Positions 1 to 7,311 of a stretch of 64,000 nt of DNA are shown piece after piece. The stretch covers positions 27,352-91,351 of the forward strand of contig NZ_BMTY01000028.1 in the NCBI RefSeq assembly GCF_014649915.1, given 5' to 3'. The stretch comes from Streptomyces toxytricini (GTDB lineage: Bacteria; Actinomycetota; Actinomycetes; Streptomycetales; Streptomycetaceae). Positions within the stretch are counted from its first letter, which is position 1. Each line of letters begins with the position of its first letter. The notes under the pieces are model-generated. The model saw nothing but the letters and a program-made list of their open reading frames with translations. It had not been told where the DNA came from and searched no databases. A program made the translations under genes and the position numbers.

Positions 1-653
1 GGATGGAACTGGGCATGTACCTGGCCGGCCTGATCGAGGAACGGCGCAAGAACCCCGGCGACGACATGCTGTCCCAACTGGCGGCCGGGCACGGGCAGGG
101 CGAGACGATGTCGACGATGGAGCTGCTGAGCACGGCGGCACTGCTGCTGATCGCCGGCCACGAGACGACCGTCAACCTGATCACGAACGGCATGCTGACC
201 CTGCTGCGCCATCCGGACGTGCTGGAACGGCTGCGGCGGGAGCCGCGGCTGGCGGTGCCGCTGGTGGAGGAGCTGCTGCGGTACGAGCCGCCGGTCCAGC
301 TGCTGCCGCAGCGCACGCCGCTCTCCGACATCGAGGTGTGCGGGGTGACCATCCCCAAGGGGGCGCCGATGTGGCTGGTGTTGGCGGCCGGGAACCGGGA
401 CCCGCAGCGCTTCGAGAACCCGGACCGCTTCGACCCCGACCGCAAGGACGTCCAGCACCTGGGGCTGGGCAGCGGCATCCACAGCTGCTTCGGCGCACCG
501 CTGGCGCGGCTGGAGGCGCAGCTCGCGCTGAGCGAGCTGGCGCGCCGGCTGCACAATCCGCGGCTGCTGGACGACCCGCCGCCCTACCGCCAGAACGCGG
601 TGCTGCGCGGGCCGCGCCACCTGATGATCGCCTGCGACGACGTCAGGCCCTGA
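1..653 (+). CDS. Cytochrome P450, C-terminal part (5' end outside window)
   Basis: This is the last ~216 residues of a cytochrome P450; the reading frame is open to the left edge, so the N-terminal half lies outside the window. Counting from the first visible Met (base 3), the I-helix oxygen-activation motif AGHETT is at residues 51-56, the K-helix ExxR motif is E90-LL-R93, and the haem loop GSGIHSCFG carries the thiolate Cys162. The usual Phe that opens the haem loop is Leu here (HLGLGSG), a common bacterial variation. All catalytic landmarks in the visible part are intact, so it is probably a functional soluble bacterial class I P450. The substrate cannot be told. It converges on the dehydrogenase downstream, with a hairpin between them. 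With the PhzS-like monooxygenase nearby it may belong to a tailoring set of a cluster lying to the left. Confidence 0.93.
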   Translation, partial: MELGMYLAGLIEERRKNPGDDMLSQLAAGHGQGETMSTMELLSTAALLLIAGHETTVNLITNGMLTLLRHPDVLERLRREPRLAVPLVEELLRYEPPVQLLPQRTPLSDIEVCGVTIPKGAPMWLVLAAGNRDPQRFENPDRFDPDRKDVQHLGLGSGIHSCFGAPLARLEAQLALSELARRLHNPRLLDDPPPYRQNAVLRGPRHLMIACDDVRP

Positions 654-721
654 GGGCCGCCGGCCTGGACGGGGGATCTCCGGACCGGGCCGTCCGGCGC
701 AACGGAGCGCCGGGCGGCCCT
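653..721. terminator. Probable bidirectional terminator
   Basis: Between the convergent P450 and dehydrogenase genes there are perfect 9-base arms AGGGCCGCC (653-661) and GGCGGCCCT (713-721). A second small hairpin (CGGAC/GTCCG) lies inside. There is no U-tract, as is usual in Streptomyces. Inferred from position and pairing only. Confidence 0.45.
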
Positions 722-825
722 GTGGCGCGGCCGCGGCGGGTCGGGGCGCGGGGCCGCGGGGCTGCGCGGCCGGCCGGGCAACTGCCTCGGCGGGAAAGCG
801 CGTACGGCCTGCGGGGCCCGCGTCC

Positions 826-1863
826 TCAGACGGTTTCGCGTGCGCCTGCGCCCTCGGCGGACGCGGCCCGGCGGCGGGTGCCGGCGGCGCGGTCCGTCTC
901 GGCCGCGGGGGTGGTGAACACGATGCGGGTGCCCGGGCGCAGGGGGGCCTGCCAGGCGGTCTCCACGTCGGCGAGCGGCACGGCGACGGGCTCGGTGGTG
1001 GGTTCCAGGGAGGGCAGCCGGTCGAGGAGTTCGCGCAGGCAGGCGTTGCGGCGGGCGCCTGAGATGGAGCCGAGGCCGCTGCCGCAGACGTGGACGTCGG
1101 CCTTGCGCAGCCAGGCGGAGGGGAGGGTCATGTCGGCGCCGGCGGCCGAGCCTACCTGCACCCAGCGCAGGGGCCGTGCGAGGTCGGTGCGGTGGCGGAG
1201 GATCCCGTCGAGGGCGAGCTCGGCGGGCCGGTCCCACAGGTAGTCCAGGACGAGGTCGGCCTCGGCCGCCGCGGCGCCGAACGCGCCGGCGACGTCCTCG
1301 TCCGACCCTGTCAGGGGCACGGTGCGGTCGGCTCCGAGCTCCTCGGTGCGCCGCAGCGCCTCCGGGTCGCGTCCGGCCGCGACGACGCTGCCGGCCCCCT
1401 GGTCGCGTGCGAGGCGGACGGCGGCCCGGCCGGCGTTCCCGGTGGCGCCGAGGACGAGGACGGACTCGCCGGTGCGGAGCCGGCCCCGTTCGCGCAGCGC
1501 GATCCACGCGGACGAGGCCGGGTTGACGGCGGCGGCGACGGCGACCGGGTCGAGCCCGTCGGGCAGCTGCATGAGGGCGGTGGCGGGCACGGCGATGCGC
1601 TCGGCCATGGTGCCGTGCGGGGGCTCCAGCCCGGGGACGTAGACGAGTTCGCCCCCGGCGGTGCGGGCGACCGCGTCGAAGCCGGGGACGAGCGGAAGCG
1701 CCGCGGCGCCGGTGTAGTGGCCGCCCGAGGCGAAGGAGCGCACGAGCGGGTACAGCGCCGCGGCCAGTACCTCCACGACGACCTCGCCGGCGGCGGGGGC
1801 CGGTTCGGGCACCGTGGCGTACCGGGGTGGTTCTCCCAGGGCGTGGACGACGGCAGCGTGCAT
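826..1863 (-). CDS. Quinone-oxidoreductase-like medium-chain dehydrogenase
   Basis: A 345-aa member of the medium-chain dehydrogenase/reductase superfamily, in the zinc-independent quinone oxidoreductase-like branch. It has an N-terminal GroES-like domain (residues ~1-120). A Rossmann domain follows, with the nucleotide-binding stretch VLVLGATGNAGRAAV, a variant of the GxxGxxG loop. The Cys/His zinc ligands of classical alcohol dehydrogenases are absent. It probably reduces an enone or quinone, or oxidises an alcohol, with NADPH; the substrate is unknown. The ATG at 1863 was chosen because the protein then begins MHAAVVHALGEPPRY, as family members do; the frame stays open upstream without a good start. 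It lies 110 bases downstream of the TTHB210-like gene on the same strand and may be a separate unit. Confidence 0.88.
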   Translation of the reverse strand: MHAAVVHALGEPPRYATVPEPAPAAGEVVVEVLAAALYPLVRSFASGGHYTGAAALPLVPGFDAVARTAGGELVYVPGLEPPHGTMAERIAVPATALMQLPDGLDPVAVAAAVNPASSAWIALRERGRLRTGESVLVLGATGNAGRAAVRLARDQGAGSVVAAGRDPEALRRTEELGADRTVPLTGSDEDVAGAFGAAAAEADLVLDYLWDRPAELALDGILRHRTDLARPLRWVQVGSAAGADMTLPSAWLRKADVHVCGSGLGSISGARRNACLRELLDRLPSLEPTTEPVAVPLADVETAWQAPLRPGTRIVFTTPAAETDRAAGTRRRAASAEGAGARETV

Positions 1864-1973
1864 GGGCAAGCCCCCAAATGGGTGACAAGGCGGCATAAAC
1901 GACAGTCCGATTGTGGCGGCTGTCTGCCGTGGGCCCCGGCTGCGCCACGCGGGTGTGCCGGGGGCCGCGCGGG

Positions 1974-3035
1974 TCAGGGGGCGGCGGCGTGGCCGCGCAG
2001 GCCGGCCGAGGGGGCGAAGTCCGTCAGGGAGACGGTGTAGTCGCGTTCGGCGGGACGGTAGGCCGTGCAGTACCGGGTGGGGTACCAGCCCGGGATCCGC
2101 CAGGCAGCCGGCTGGGGCACGGACTCGCAGGTGCGGCGCCCGGCCGAGGTGCGGTGCCGCAGCAGGAAGTCCTTGGTCAGCATGGGCTCCATGAAGACGA
2201 TGTCGCCGCCGTACGCGCCGTAGATGAACGTCTGGCCGCTGAGCGTGCCCGAGGTCGGCGGGCGGCTGTCGAGGTGGGCGCCCATGGCACCCTCGGCGGT
2301 CTGCGGACTGCTCGCCGGATACCCGGCCGGCAGGTGGGCGGCGGGGACCGGTTCGGCCGCTTCGGCGAGCTGGCCGCAGTCGATGAGCAGGGCGCAGCGG
2401 CCGGTGCGGATGGCGGCGCGGACCTCGCGGGGGACGAGGTAGAAGTGGACGTCGAAGTGGGGGACGTCGTAGCGGCCGTGCGGGCTGTGGCCGTGCGGGT
2501 TCCAGTTGAACAGGGCCCACTGGTAGGGCAGTCCGGGCGCATCGGGCGGCGCCGCGGGCAGGGCCAGTTCGATGCTGTGGCCGCCGACGCACTCGCGGCG
2601 GGTGTCGGTGCTGCCGTCGCCGTCGGCGTCGTGGCAGTGGCGGCCGTCGGTGGGGGCGGAGGGGAGGGCGGTGAGCGCCGCCGCGCCGAGGGACACGCCG
2701 AGCGCCTTGGGGACGCCGCCGGCGTATTCGGTGTACGTGCGGACGGTGCCGCGGCCGAGGCGGGCGGCGGGCCCGTACCGGGTGCACGTGCGCCCGCCGT
2801 CGGTGGCGGCCGCTCCTTCCCCGGTGCAGGCGGCGGGGTCGGCCGCCGCGGTCGCGGGGCGGGCTTCGGTCGTCGCGTCGGCGGGTCGGGCGAGCGCGGG
2901 CAGCATGACCGCGAGGAGGACGGCGGCGCCGGCCAGGCCGGCGGCGGCCGCCCCGGCGGGGCTCGGGCCGCTCCCACGGCGGTCGGAGGGGCGGCGGCTG
3001 CGGGGGCGGGGGCCGTGCGGTCGGCGGGCGGTCAT
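1974..3035 (-). CDS. Secreted TTHB210/DUF5602-like protein
   Basis: A 353-aa exported protein. After a basic, Pro-rich N-terminus there is one hydrophobic stretch (about residues 26-48, AAAAGLAGAAVLLAVMLPAL), a signal peptide or signal anchor. The body contains ECVGGHS, WNPHGH and PHFDVHFY motifs with clustered histidines. I associate these with the TTHB210-like (DUF5602) family, whose biochemical role I do not know. Its ATG overlaps the stop of the upstream PhzS-like monooxygenase by four bases (ATGA), so the two are translationally coupled. A metal-binding or redox role for the His-rich motifs is a guess. Family assignment is from motif memory and moderately sure; secretion is more certain. 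Confidence 0.75.
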   Translation of the reverse strand: MTARRPHGPRPRSRRPSDRRGSGPSPAGAAAAGLAGAAVLLAVMLPALARPADATTEARPATAAADPAACTGEGAAATDGGRTCTRYGPAARLGRGTVRTYTEYAGGVPKALGVSLGAAALTALPSAPTDGRHCHDADGDGSTDTRRECVGGHSIELALPAAPPDAPGLPYQWALFNWNPHGHSPHGRYDVPHFDVHFYLVPREVRAAIRTGRCALLIDCGQLAEAAEPVPAAHLPAGYPASSPQTAEGAMGAHLDSRPPTSGTLSGQTFIYGAYGGDIVFMEPMLTKDFLLRHRTSAGRRTCESVPQPAAWRIPGWYPTRYCTAYRPAERDYTVSLTDFAPSAGLRGHAAAP

Positions 3036-4348
3036 GCGGTCACGCTCCAGGAGGACCGTTCGTTGAGCGCGGTGGCGTCGGTGCCGGTGACCTGGCGTGT
3101 GCAGGAGCGGATGTCGTCGAGGCGGTCGTCGGGCAGCACGTGCCGGATGTCGCGGAAGCCGTCGGGGGCGAGGGCCTCGACCTGGCGGAGCACCGGGTCG
3201 GGTTCGAGGCGGCGGTGCGCGCCGAGGACGCGGGTGGTCTGCGGGAGCCGGGTGGCCTCGTACCGGGCGAGGGCCTGCTCCACGTCGTGGCGGGCGAGCG
3301 CCCATGCGAGGACGCGGGCGTCGACGATGGCCTGCGAGGCGCCGTTGGAGCCGGTCGGGTAGACGGGGTGGGCGGCGTCCCCGAGGAGGACGGCGCGGCC
3401 GTCGCGCCAGGTGGGCAGGGGGTCGCGGTCGATCATCGGGTAGCGCCCGATGAGGGGGGCGGCGGAGACGACGGCGTGCAGGTCGAGGAAGTCGCTGCGC
3501 CAGCCGCCGAGGTGGGCGAGGACCTCGTCGGCCGGGACGGCGCGGTCCCAGTCGGCTCCGCCGCGCGGGTCGTCGGCGGACGGGTCGTCGGCCGTACGGG
3601 CCTCGACGACCCAGTTGAGCAGGCAGCGGCCGTCGGGGCCGGGCCTGGTGACGGGGTAGACGACGGCCTTCACACGCGCGTTGCAGCCGATGATGACCAT
3701 GGTGCGGGCGTCGAGGAAGGGCGGCGCCTCGGTGACCCCGCGCCACATGGAGATGCCGTTGCGCAGGGGCGGGCCCTCGTCGGGGTACATCGTGGCCCGC
3801 ACCGCGGAGTTGATGCCGTCGGCGCCGATGAGCAGGTCGCAGGCGATCGGCTCGGACTCCCCGTCCAGGAAGGCGAGGACTCCGGCCGGGGCGGCCTTGC
3901 GGCTGCCGGCGGTTTCGCCCGCGTGTTCGTAGCGGAGGAGCCGGCGGCCCGTGGACAGGGCCTGCGGGCCGAGGCGTTCGCGCACGGCGGCGAGGAGCAG
4001 CTCCTGGAGGGCCGCGCGGTGCACCGAGTACTGCGGCCAGTGGTAGCCGGCGTCGCGGCCGCGGGGCTCGGACCAGATCAGGCCGCCGTAGCGGTGGTGG
4101 AACTCCAGGCGGCCGGTGGCCACGGCGCAGGCGTCGAGGGCCTGTCCGAGGCCGAGTTCGGTGAGTTCGCGGACGGCGGCGGGCTGCAGGTTGATTCCCG
4201 CCCCGACGGCCCGGAGATTCGGGCACGCCTCCACGATCCGCACGTCGTTCAGTCCCGCCGCATGAAGACTCAGCGCGGTCGTCAATCCGCCGATTCCGGC
4301 GCCGGCTATGAGGATGCGCGGAGGATTCCGCGTGCCGACCAGAGACAT
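3032..4348 (-). CDS. PhzS-like FAD-dependent monooxygenase
   Basis: A 438-aa flavoprotein monooxygenase. GAGIGG at residues 16-21 is the FAD-binding Rossmann loop. GADGINSAVR (about residue 175) is the DG motif that contacts FAD and NAD(P)H, and GDAAHPVYPTGSNGASQA (about residue 325) is the second FAD motif. The runs RAVGAGINLQPAAV, YSVHRAALQ, GISMWRGVTE and RYPMIDRDPLP closely follow Pseudomonas PhzS, which hydroxylates and decarboxylates 5-methylphenazine-1-carboxylate to pyocyanin. Phenazine hydroxylation is therefore one possibility, but many relatives act on other aromatics and no phenazine core genes are in view. A GGGAGG ribosome site lies 7 bases before the ATG. It is coupled to the downstream secreted gene and divergent from the 4539 gene. 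Confidence 0.92.
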   Translation of the reverse strand: MSLVGTRNPPRILIAGAGIGGLTTALSLHAAGLNDVRIVEACPNLRAVGAGINLQPAAVRELTELGLGQALDACAVATGRLEFHHRYGGLIWSEPRGRDAGYHWPQYSVHRAALQELLLAAVRERLGPQALSTGRRLLRYEHAGETAGSRKAAPAGVLAFLDGESEPIACDLLIGADGINSAVRATMYPDEGPPLRNGISMWRGVTEAPPFLDARTMVIIGCNARVKAVVYPVTRPGPDGRCLLNWVVEARTADDPSADDPRGGADWDRAVPADEVLAHLGGWRSDFLDLHAVVSAAPLIGRYPMIDRDPLPTWRDGRAVLLGDAAHPVYPTGSNGASQAIVDARVLAWALARHDVEQALARYEATRLPQTTRVLGAHRRLEPDPVLRQVEALAPDGFRDIRHVLPDDRLDDIRSCTRQVTGTDATALNERSSWSVTA

Positions 4349-4538
4349 TCCCTTACCTCCCGAGGAAGACCCCTGCCTACAAACTGCGGCGGAAGTCCGA
4401 AAGGCACAACCGCCGCGTTCGGGCGAAGTGAAGGTGTGCAGGTCAACAACTCGCCCTCACCCGTTCAGAGTACGGCCGTGTGCCTCCTGACGGGTGACAT
4501 GGCTTTAATCGAGGTGTCGGCAACAGAAAGGCTGCGAC
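4349..4538. promoter_or_regulatory. Divergent promoter region
   Basis: A 190-base gap separates the PhzS-like gene (leftward) from the unrecognised 258-aa gene (rightward). Its base composition is lower in GC than the flanking genes, with AT-richer patches near 4440-4450 and 4503-4510 (GGCTTTAATCG). It must hold both promoters. I see no convincing operator palindrome. Confidence 0.5.
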
Positions 4539-5315
4539 ATGCATGACGTTACGTTCGAACCGTGCGACGTCCAGCGACTCCGGCATGCTGTTGACTACGC
4601 CCTCCACGCCTCCCACAAATCGCTGGACGCCCTCCTGCCACCCTGGATGCCCGGCGAACTCAAACGGGAAATCAAGAGCGGTTGTGTCGTTTCGCATTGT
4701 GCGACCCTACTGTTCCCCGAAACAGTGGATTCCGCTCTCGCGTACTTCGCCGAGAACGGGTGGGCTGCCTCGGCCACCATACCTAGCGTGCTGGTCAAGC
4801 GCCGTCTGGTGGAGCGTCACTGGCTTCCGGAGGACACCGACATACGGGTGACGCGGCTGCGCGTCACGCCCGGTCCGGCGCCCGAGGTGGAGGTCTTCCT
4901 CTTCCCCCGGTGCAGCCCCGGCTACAAGGACGACGTCAGCTCCGAGGAGCGCGTCCACGGCTTCGAGAACCACGTCGGGCTGTTCATGGCCCGCGCCGAG
5001 GCGCCGGTCCTCAGCAGGCTCGCGGACCGGCTGGAGACCGCCGGCCTCATGGTGTACGAGGGCTCGGCGCACAACCCGCACGAGAACACCACCATGCTGT
5101 ACTTCGCGCCCAGTGCCCCCGTCGCCACGGCGCGGCGCCGGTTCCCCCGGTGGGAGCTGCAGTGCGCCGGCGACCTGTCGGCCTGCGCGGCCCGGCGGCC
5201 CGTCCGCGCCGAGGCGCTCCGCCTCGCGTACGAGGCCCTGAAGGCGAACCGCGCGGAAACGGCCCTCACCCGCCTGTCCCGCCCGGTCGTCCCCGTGGCC
5301 GCCGCGGAACGCTGA
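4539..5315 (+). CDS. Unrecognised 258-aa protein
   Basis: I do not recognise this family. The protein is soluble, with no signal peptide or membrane segment, and has a mixed alpha/beta look. It has a Cys/His-rich N-terminal third (residues Cys9, Cys49, His53, Cys54) and a central segment ENHVGLFMARAE. A later stretch, YEGSAHNPHENTTMLYFAP, contains several His/Asn/Glu residues that could bind metal or form an active site. The last 60 residues are Arg-rich helix. It starts with ATG after AAAGG at 7-base spacing. It is divergently arranged from the PhzS-like/TTHB210-like pair and ends at a strong hairpin, so it is a single-gene transcript. Position suggests, but does not show, a link to the monooxygenase. 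Confidence 0.8.
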   Translation: MHDVTFEPCDVQRLRHAVDYALHASHKSLDALLPPWMPGELKREIKSGCVVSHCATLLFPETVDSALAYFAENGWAASATIPSVLVKRRLVERHWLPEDTDIRVTRLRVTPGPAPEVEVFLFPRCSPGYKDDVSSEERVHGFENHVGLFMARAEAPVLSRLADRLETAGLMVYEGSAHNPHENTTMLYFAPSAPVATARRRFPRWELQCAGDLSACAARRPVRAEALRLAYEALKANRAETALTRLSRPVVPVAAAER

Positions 5316-5348
5316 CCGCCCGCCCGCACCCGCCCCTTCCCTGCCGCT

Positions 5349-5399
5349 GGGCTCCCCGCCCGTCCGTGCGCCCGCCGCACGGCCAGGGGCGGGGAGCCC
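5349..5399 (+). terminator. Strong hairpin terminator
   Basis: Perfect 13-base arms GGGCTCCCCGCCC (5349-5361) and GGGCGGGGAGCCC (5387-5399) enclose a second perfect 7-base hairpin (CCGTGCG/CGCACGG). It lies 33 bases after the stop of the 258-aa gene. Confidence 0.8.
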
Positions 5400-5480
5400 T
5401 TGCGTGCCGACGAAGCCCGGGCTGTGACTCCCCCCACCCTCCCTTGACGTACCAGGAAAGGCATACCTAAGTTCCTGGGC

Positions 5481-5750
5481 ATGGCCCCCCACGACCAGAT
5501 TCCCGAGCCCGGCCCCGGCGCCCTCGTCGGCTTCGACGTCGACCTGACCGCGCAGGAGATCCAGCGGCGCGCCCAGGTCCTCGCCGCCCTCGGGCCCGAC
5601 TGGGATCCGGTCGAGGTGCTTCGCGGCGAGGAGCAGGCGTACGACCTGCTGTACTCGGGCCTCGACGCCGGCCAGCAGCGGATCTACGACGACCTCGTGG
5701 CCGCCGGGGTGCTCCCCCACCGCCCGGGCGGCGGCCGTGCTGCCTCTTGA
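5481..5750 (+). CDS. Small conserved protein (DUF6400-like)
   Basis: An 89-aa protein with the core FDVDLTAQEIQRRAQVLAAL, then WDPVEVLRGEEQAYDLLYSG and QQRIYDDLVAAGVLP. I recall this pattern from a small Streptomyces family annotated DUF6400; the assignment is tentative. It looks like a compact helical protein without membrane segments, cysteines or a known motif, and its function is unknown. Its last 14 bases overlap the start of the next gene in another frame, so the two are probably translated together. Confidence 0.7.
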   Translation: MAPHDQIPEPGPGALVGFDVDLTAQEIQRRAQVLAALGPDWDPVEVLRGEEQAYDLLYSGLDAGQQRIYDDLVAAGVLPHRPGGGRAAS

Positions 5751-5994
5751 TCCGCAGGCCGACCCGGGCCGCCGCGCCTGGGTGCCCTGCCCGGGCTGCG
5801 ACGACGCCAGCGCGTGCGGGCCGTGCGCGGAGCGGCGCACCTGCCCGGACCACTGGCGCTACCTGCTGACCAACACGGGCAGCGTGCTCCACCTCCAGTG
5901 TCCGGGGTGCACGCACGTGTGGGTCCACGAGACGGGCTTCGGCGCGACCCGCTCCCGCTGGGACCGCCTCACCGACACCCTCCGGAACCTCTGA
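5737..5994 (+). CDS. Small Cys-rich putative zinc-ribbon protein
   Basis: An 85-aa protein with four or more Cys pairs: CPGCDD, CGPCAER, TCPDH and CPGCTHVWVHE. These are spaced as in zinc-ribbon or double zinc-knuckle domains, so zinc binding is likely. The second half (LTNTGSVLHLQCPGCTHVW) resembles a rubredoxin-like ribbon. A nucleic-acid or protein interaction role is inferred from the fold only. It overlaps the preceding DUF6400-like gene by 14 bases. The start at 5737 (ATG) is the only one giving the full Cys set. Confidence 0.7.
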   Translation: MLPLDPQADPGRRAWVPCPGCDDASACGPCAERRTCPDHWRYLLTNTGSVLHLQCPGCTHVWVHETGFGATRSRWDRLTDTLRNL

Positions 5995-6152
5995 CCCGAC
6001 CCCCGCACCGCGGCGGCGCACCCGCAGGCGCGCCCGGCGGCAGCGCGCACAGGAGGGCACGGCCGGCGTTCTCACGGCGGTGGCCGTCGCGGCCCGGCTG
6101 CGAGCCGTCCCCGCCGCGCCGCCCGACCTCCCGCCCGTAGGGGACCCGACGG

Positions 6153-6602
6153 TCAGGTCGGCCAGACGGCGGTGCCGTTGCGGACGAGCAGGGGTTCGGG
6201 GCGGTCCGATTCGTGGAAGCGGGTCCAGCCGAGGGCGACCGCGCCGTCGGCGCGGTGGTGGCGGTCGGCGGCCCTGGCCGCGAGCCAGGCGAGGAGGATG
6301 CCGACGTCCTCGAACTCGTCGGGGTGGAGCTCCTGCCGGCTGGTCAGCGCCCAGCCGCCGGGGCCGGGGCCCTCGCGGCGGACCAGGACGGACACCAGGG
6401 CGCCGCCCGACGAGCGGGCCGGGCCCGAACCGCCCAGCAGGGGCCAGGGGTCGTCCTCCGCGCCCAGGGCCTCGTACGGCTCTGCGGGTACGGGCTCCGG
6501 CCGCGGGCCGAGGCCCAGGTGCCGGCGCAGCCCGGTGAGCTCCGCCTCGGTCAGGTCGTCGCGGAGGTCCACGGCGAGGACGAGTTCATACGTGTCGGAC
6601 AT
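6153..6602 (-). CDS. Hypothetical 149-aa protein
   Basis: A soluble acidic protein starting MSDTYELVLAVDLRDDLTEAELTGLRRHLGL and ending with a beta-rich half (GALVSVLVRREG, GGWALTSRQELHP, ALGWTRFHES). I do not recognise a named domain; similar short proteins are common in Streptomyces with no assigned function. Codon third positions are strongly G/C, as for real genes here. It is separated from the upstream acetyltransferase by 46 bases on the same strand and could share its transcript. Confidence 0.7.
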   Translation of the reverse strand: MSDTYELVLAVDLRDDLTEAELTGLRRHLGLGPRPEPVPAEPYEALGAEDDPWPLLGGSGPARSSGGALVSVLVRREGPGPGGWALTSRQELHPDEFEDVGILLAWLAARAADRHHRADGAVALGWTRFHESDRPEPLLVRNGTAVWPT

Positions 6603-6648
6603 GGCCGCAGGCTAGTGCCCGGCTGCGACAGTCCGGCTCGCCGCCGCA

Positions 6649-7236
6649 TCACGGATCTCCGTGGATGCGGGCGTGCAGGTGCTCGTCGTGCCAGCCGTCG
6701 GCGTGGAGCAGGGCGCTGCGCAGGGTGCCTTCCAGGGGGAAGCCCGCCTGGAGGGCGACCCGGCAGGAGGCCTCGTTGCCGACGGAGTGCGTGATCCTCA
6801 GCCGGTGCAGGCCCAGTTCGTCCAGGGCCCACCGGCTGACGCGGGCGACGGCGGCGGCCATGACCCCGTGCCCGCGGCCCGCGGGCAGCAGCCAGTACAC
6901 GAACTCGGCGCTGCCGCCGGCCAGGTCGACGTCAGCCAGTGAGACCAGGCCCACCGGGCGTTCGCCGGAGGGCGGGGCGATCGCCCAGACCGCCGCTTCC
7001 TCGGCGCGCCATCGCCGGCCCCACTGCGCGATCTTCTCGCGGGCCGCGGCCGGCGTCAGGTCCTCGGGCCGGTTCCAGTACCGGATGCCGGGGTCGCGGC
7101 AGGAGTCGGCCAGGGCTTCCGCGTCGGCGTCGGTCCCGCACCAGGGGCGCAGCAGGAAACCGGAGCGGAGGGGGAGCTCCGGCTGGTCGCCCGCTCCCAT
7201 GGCGCCGGCGGGGAGCACGGGCGGTATCGGATGCAT
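6649..7236 (-). CDS. GNAT acetyltransferase, RimJ/RimL type
   Basis: A 195-aa GCN5-related N-acetyltransferase. The acceptor-side strand LRPWCGTDADAEAL is at residues ~29-42. The acetyl-CoA pyrophosphate loop is LLPAGRGHGVMAAAV (motif A, residues ~116-130). The C-terminal HSVGNEASCRVALQAGFPLEG is the Asn-x-x-S-x-x-V-x-x-x-x-G-F/Y-x-x-E/G signature of RimJ/RimL-like enzymes. It likely acetylates an amino group on a protein N-terminus or small molecule, with an unknown substrate. The start at 7236 lies 75 bases from the divergent DUF6493-like gene. Confidence 0.85.
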   Translation of the reverse strand: MHPIPPVLPAGAMGAGDQPELPLRSGFLLRPWCGTDADAEALADSCRDPGIRYWNRPEDLTPAAAREKIAQWGRRWRAEEAAVWAIAPPSGERPVGLVSLADVDLAGGSAEFVYWLLPAGRGHGVMAAAVARVSRWALDELGLHRLRITHSVGNEASCRVALQAGFPLEGTLRSALLHADGWHDEHLHARIHGDP

Positions 7237-7311
7237 CCGATCATGATGTCAGCCCGGCCTGTTAGCGTCGCCGCACCGTTGTGCAGGGGCAGGGAACCAG
7301 GAGGGTGCGGG

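Noticed and set aside
584..1948. 454-codon minus-strand frame over the dehydrogenase region
   Set aside because: Its translation is Arg/Pro/Ala noise; the neighbouring frame encodes a recognisable dehydrogenase.
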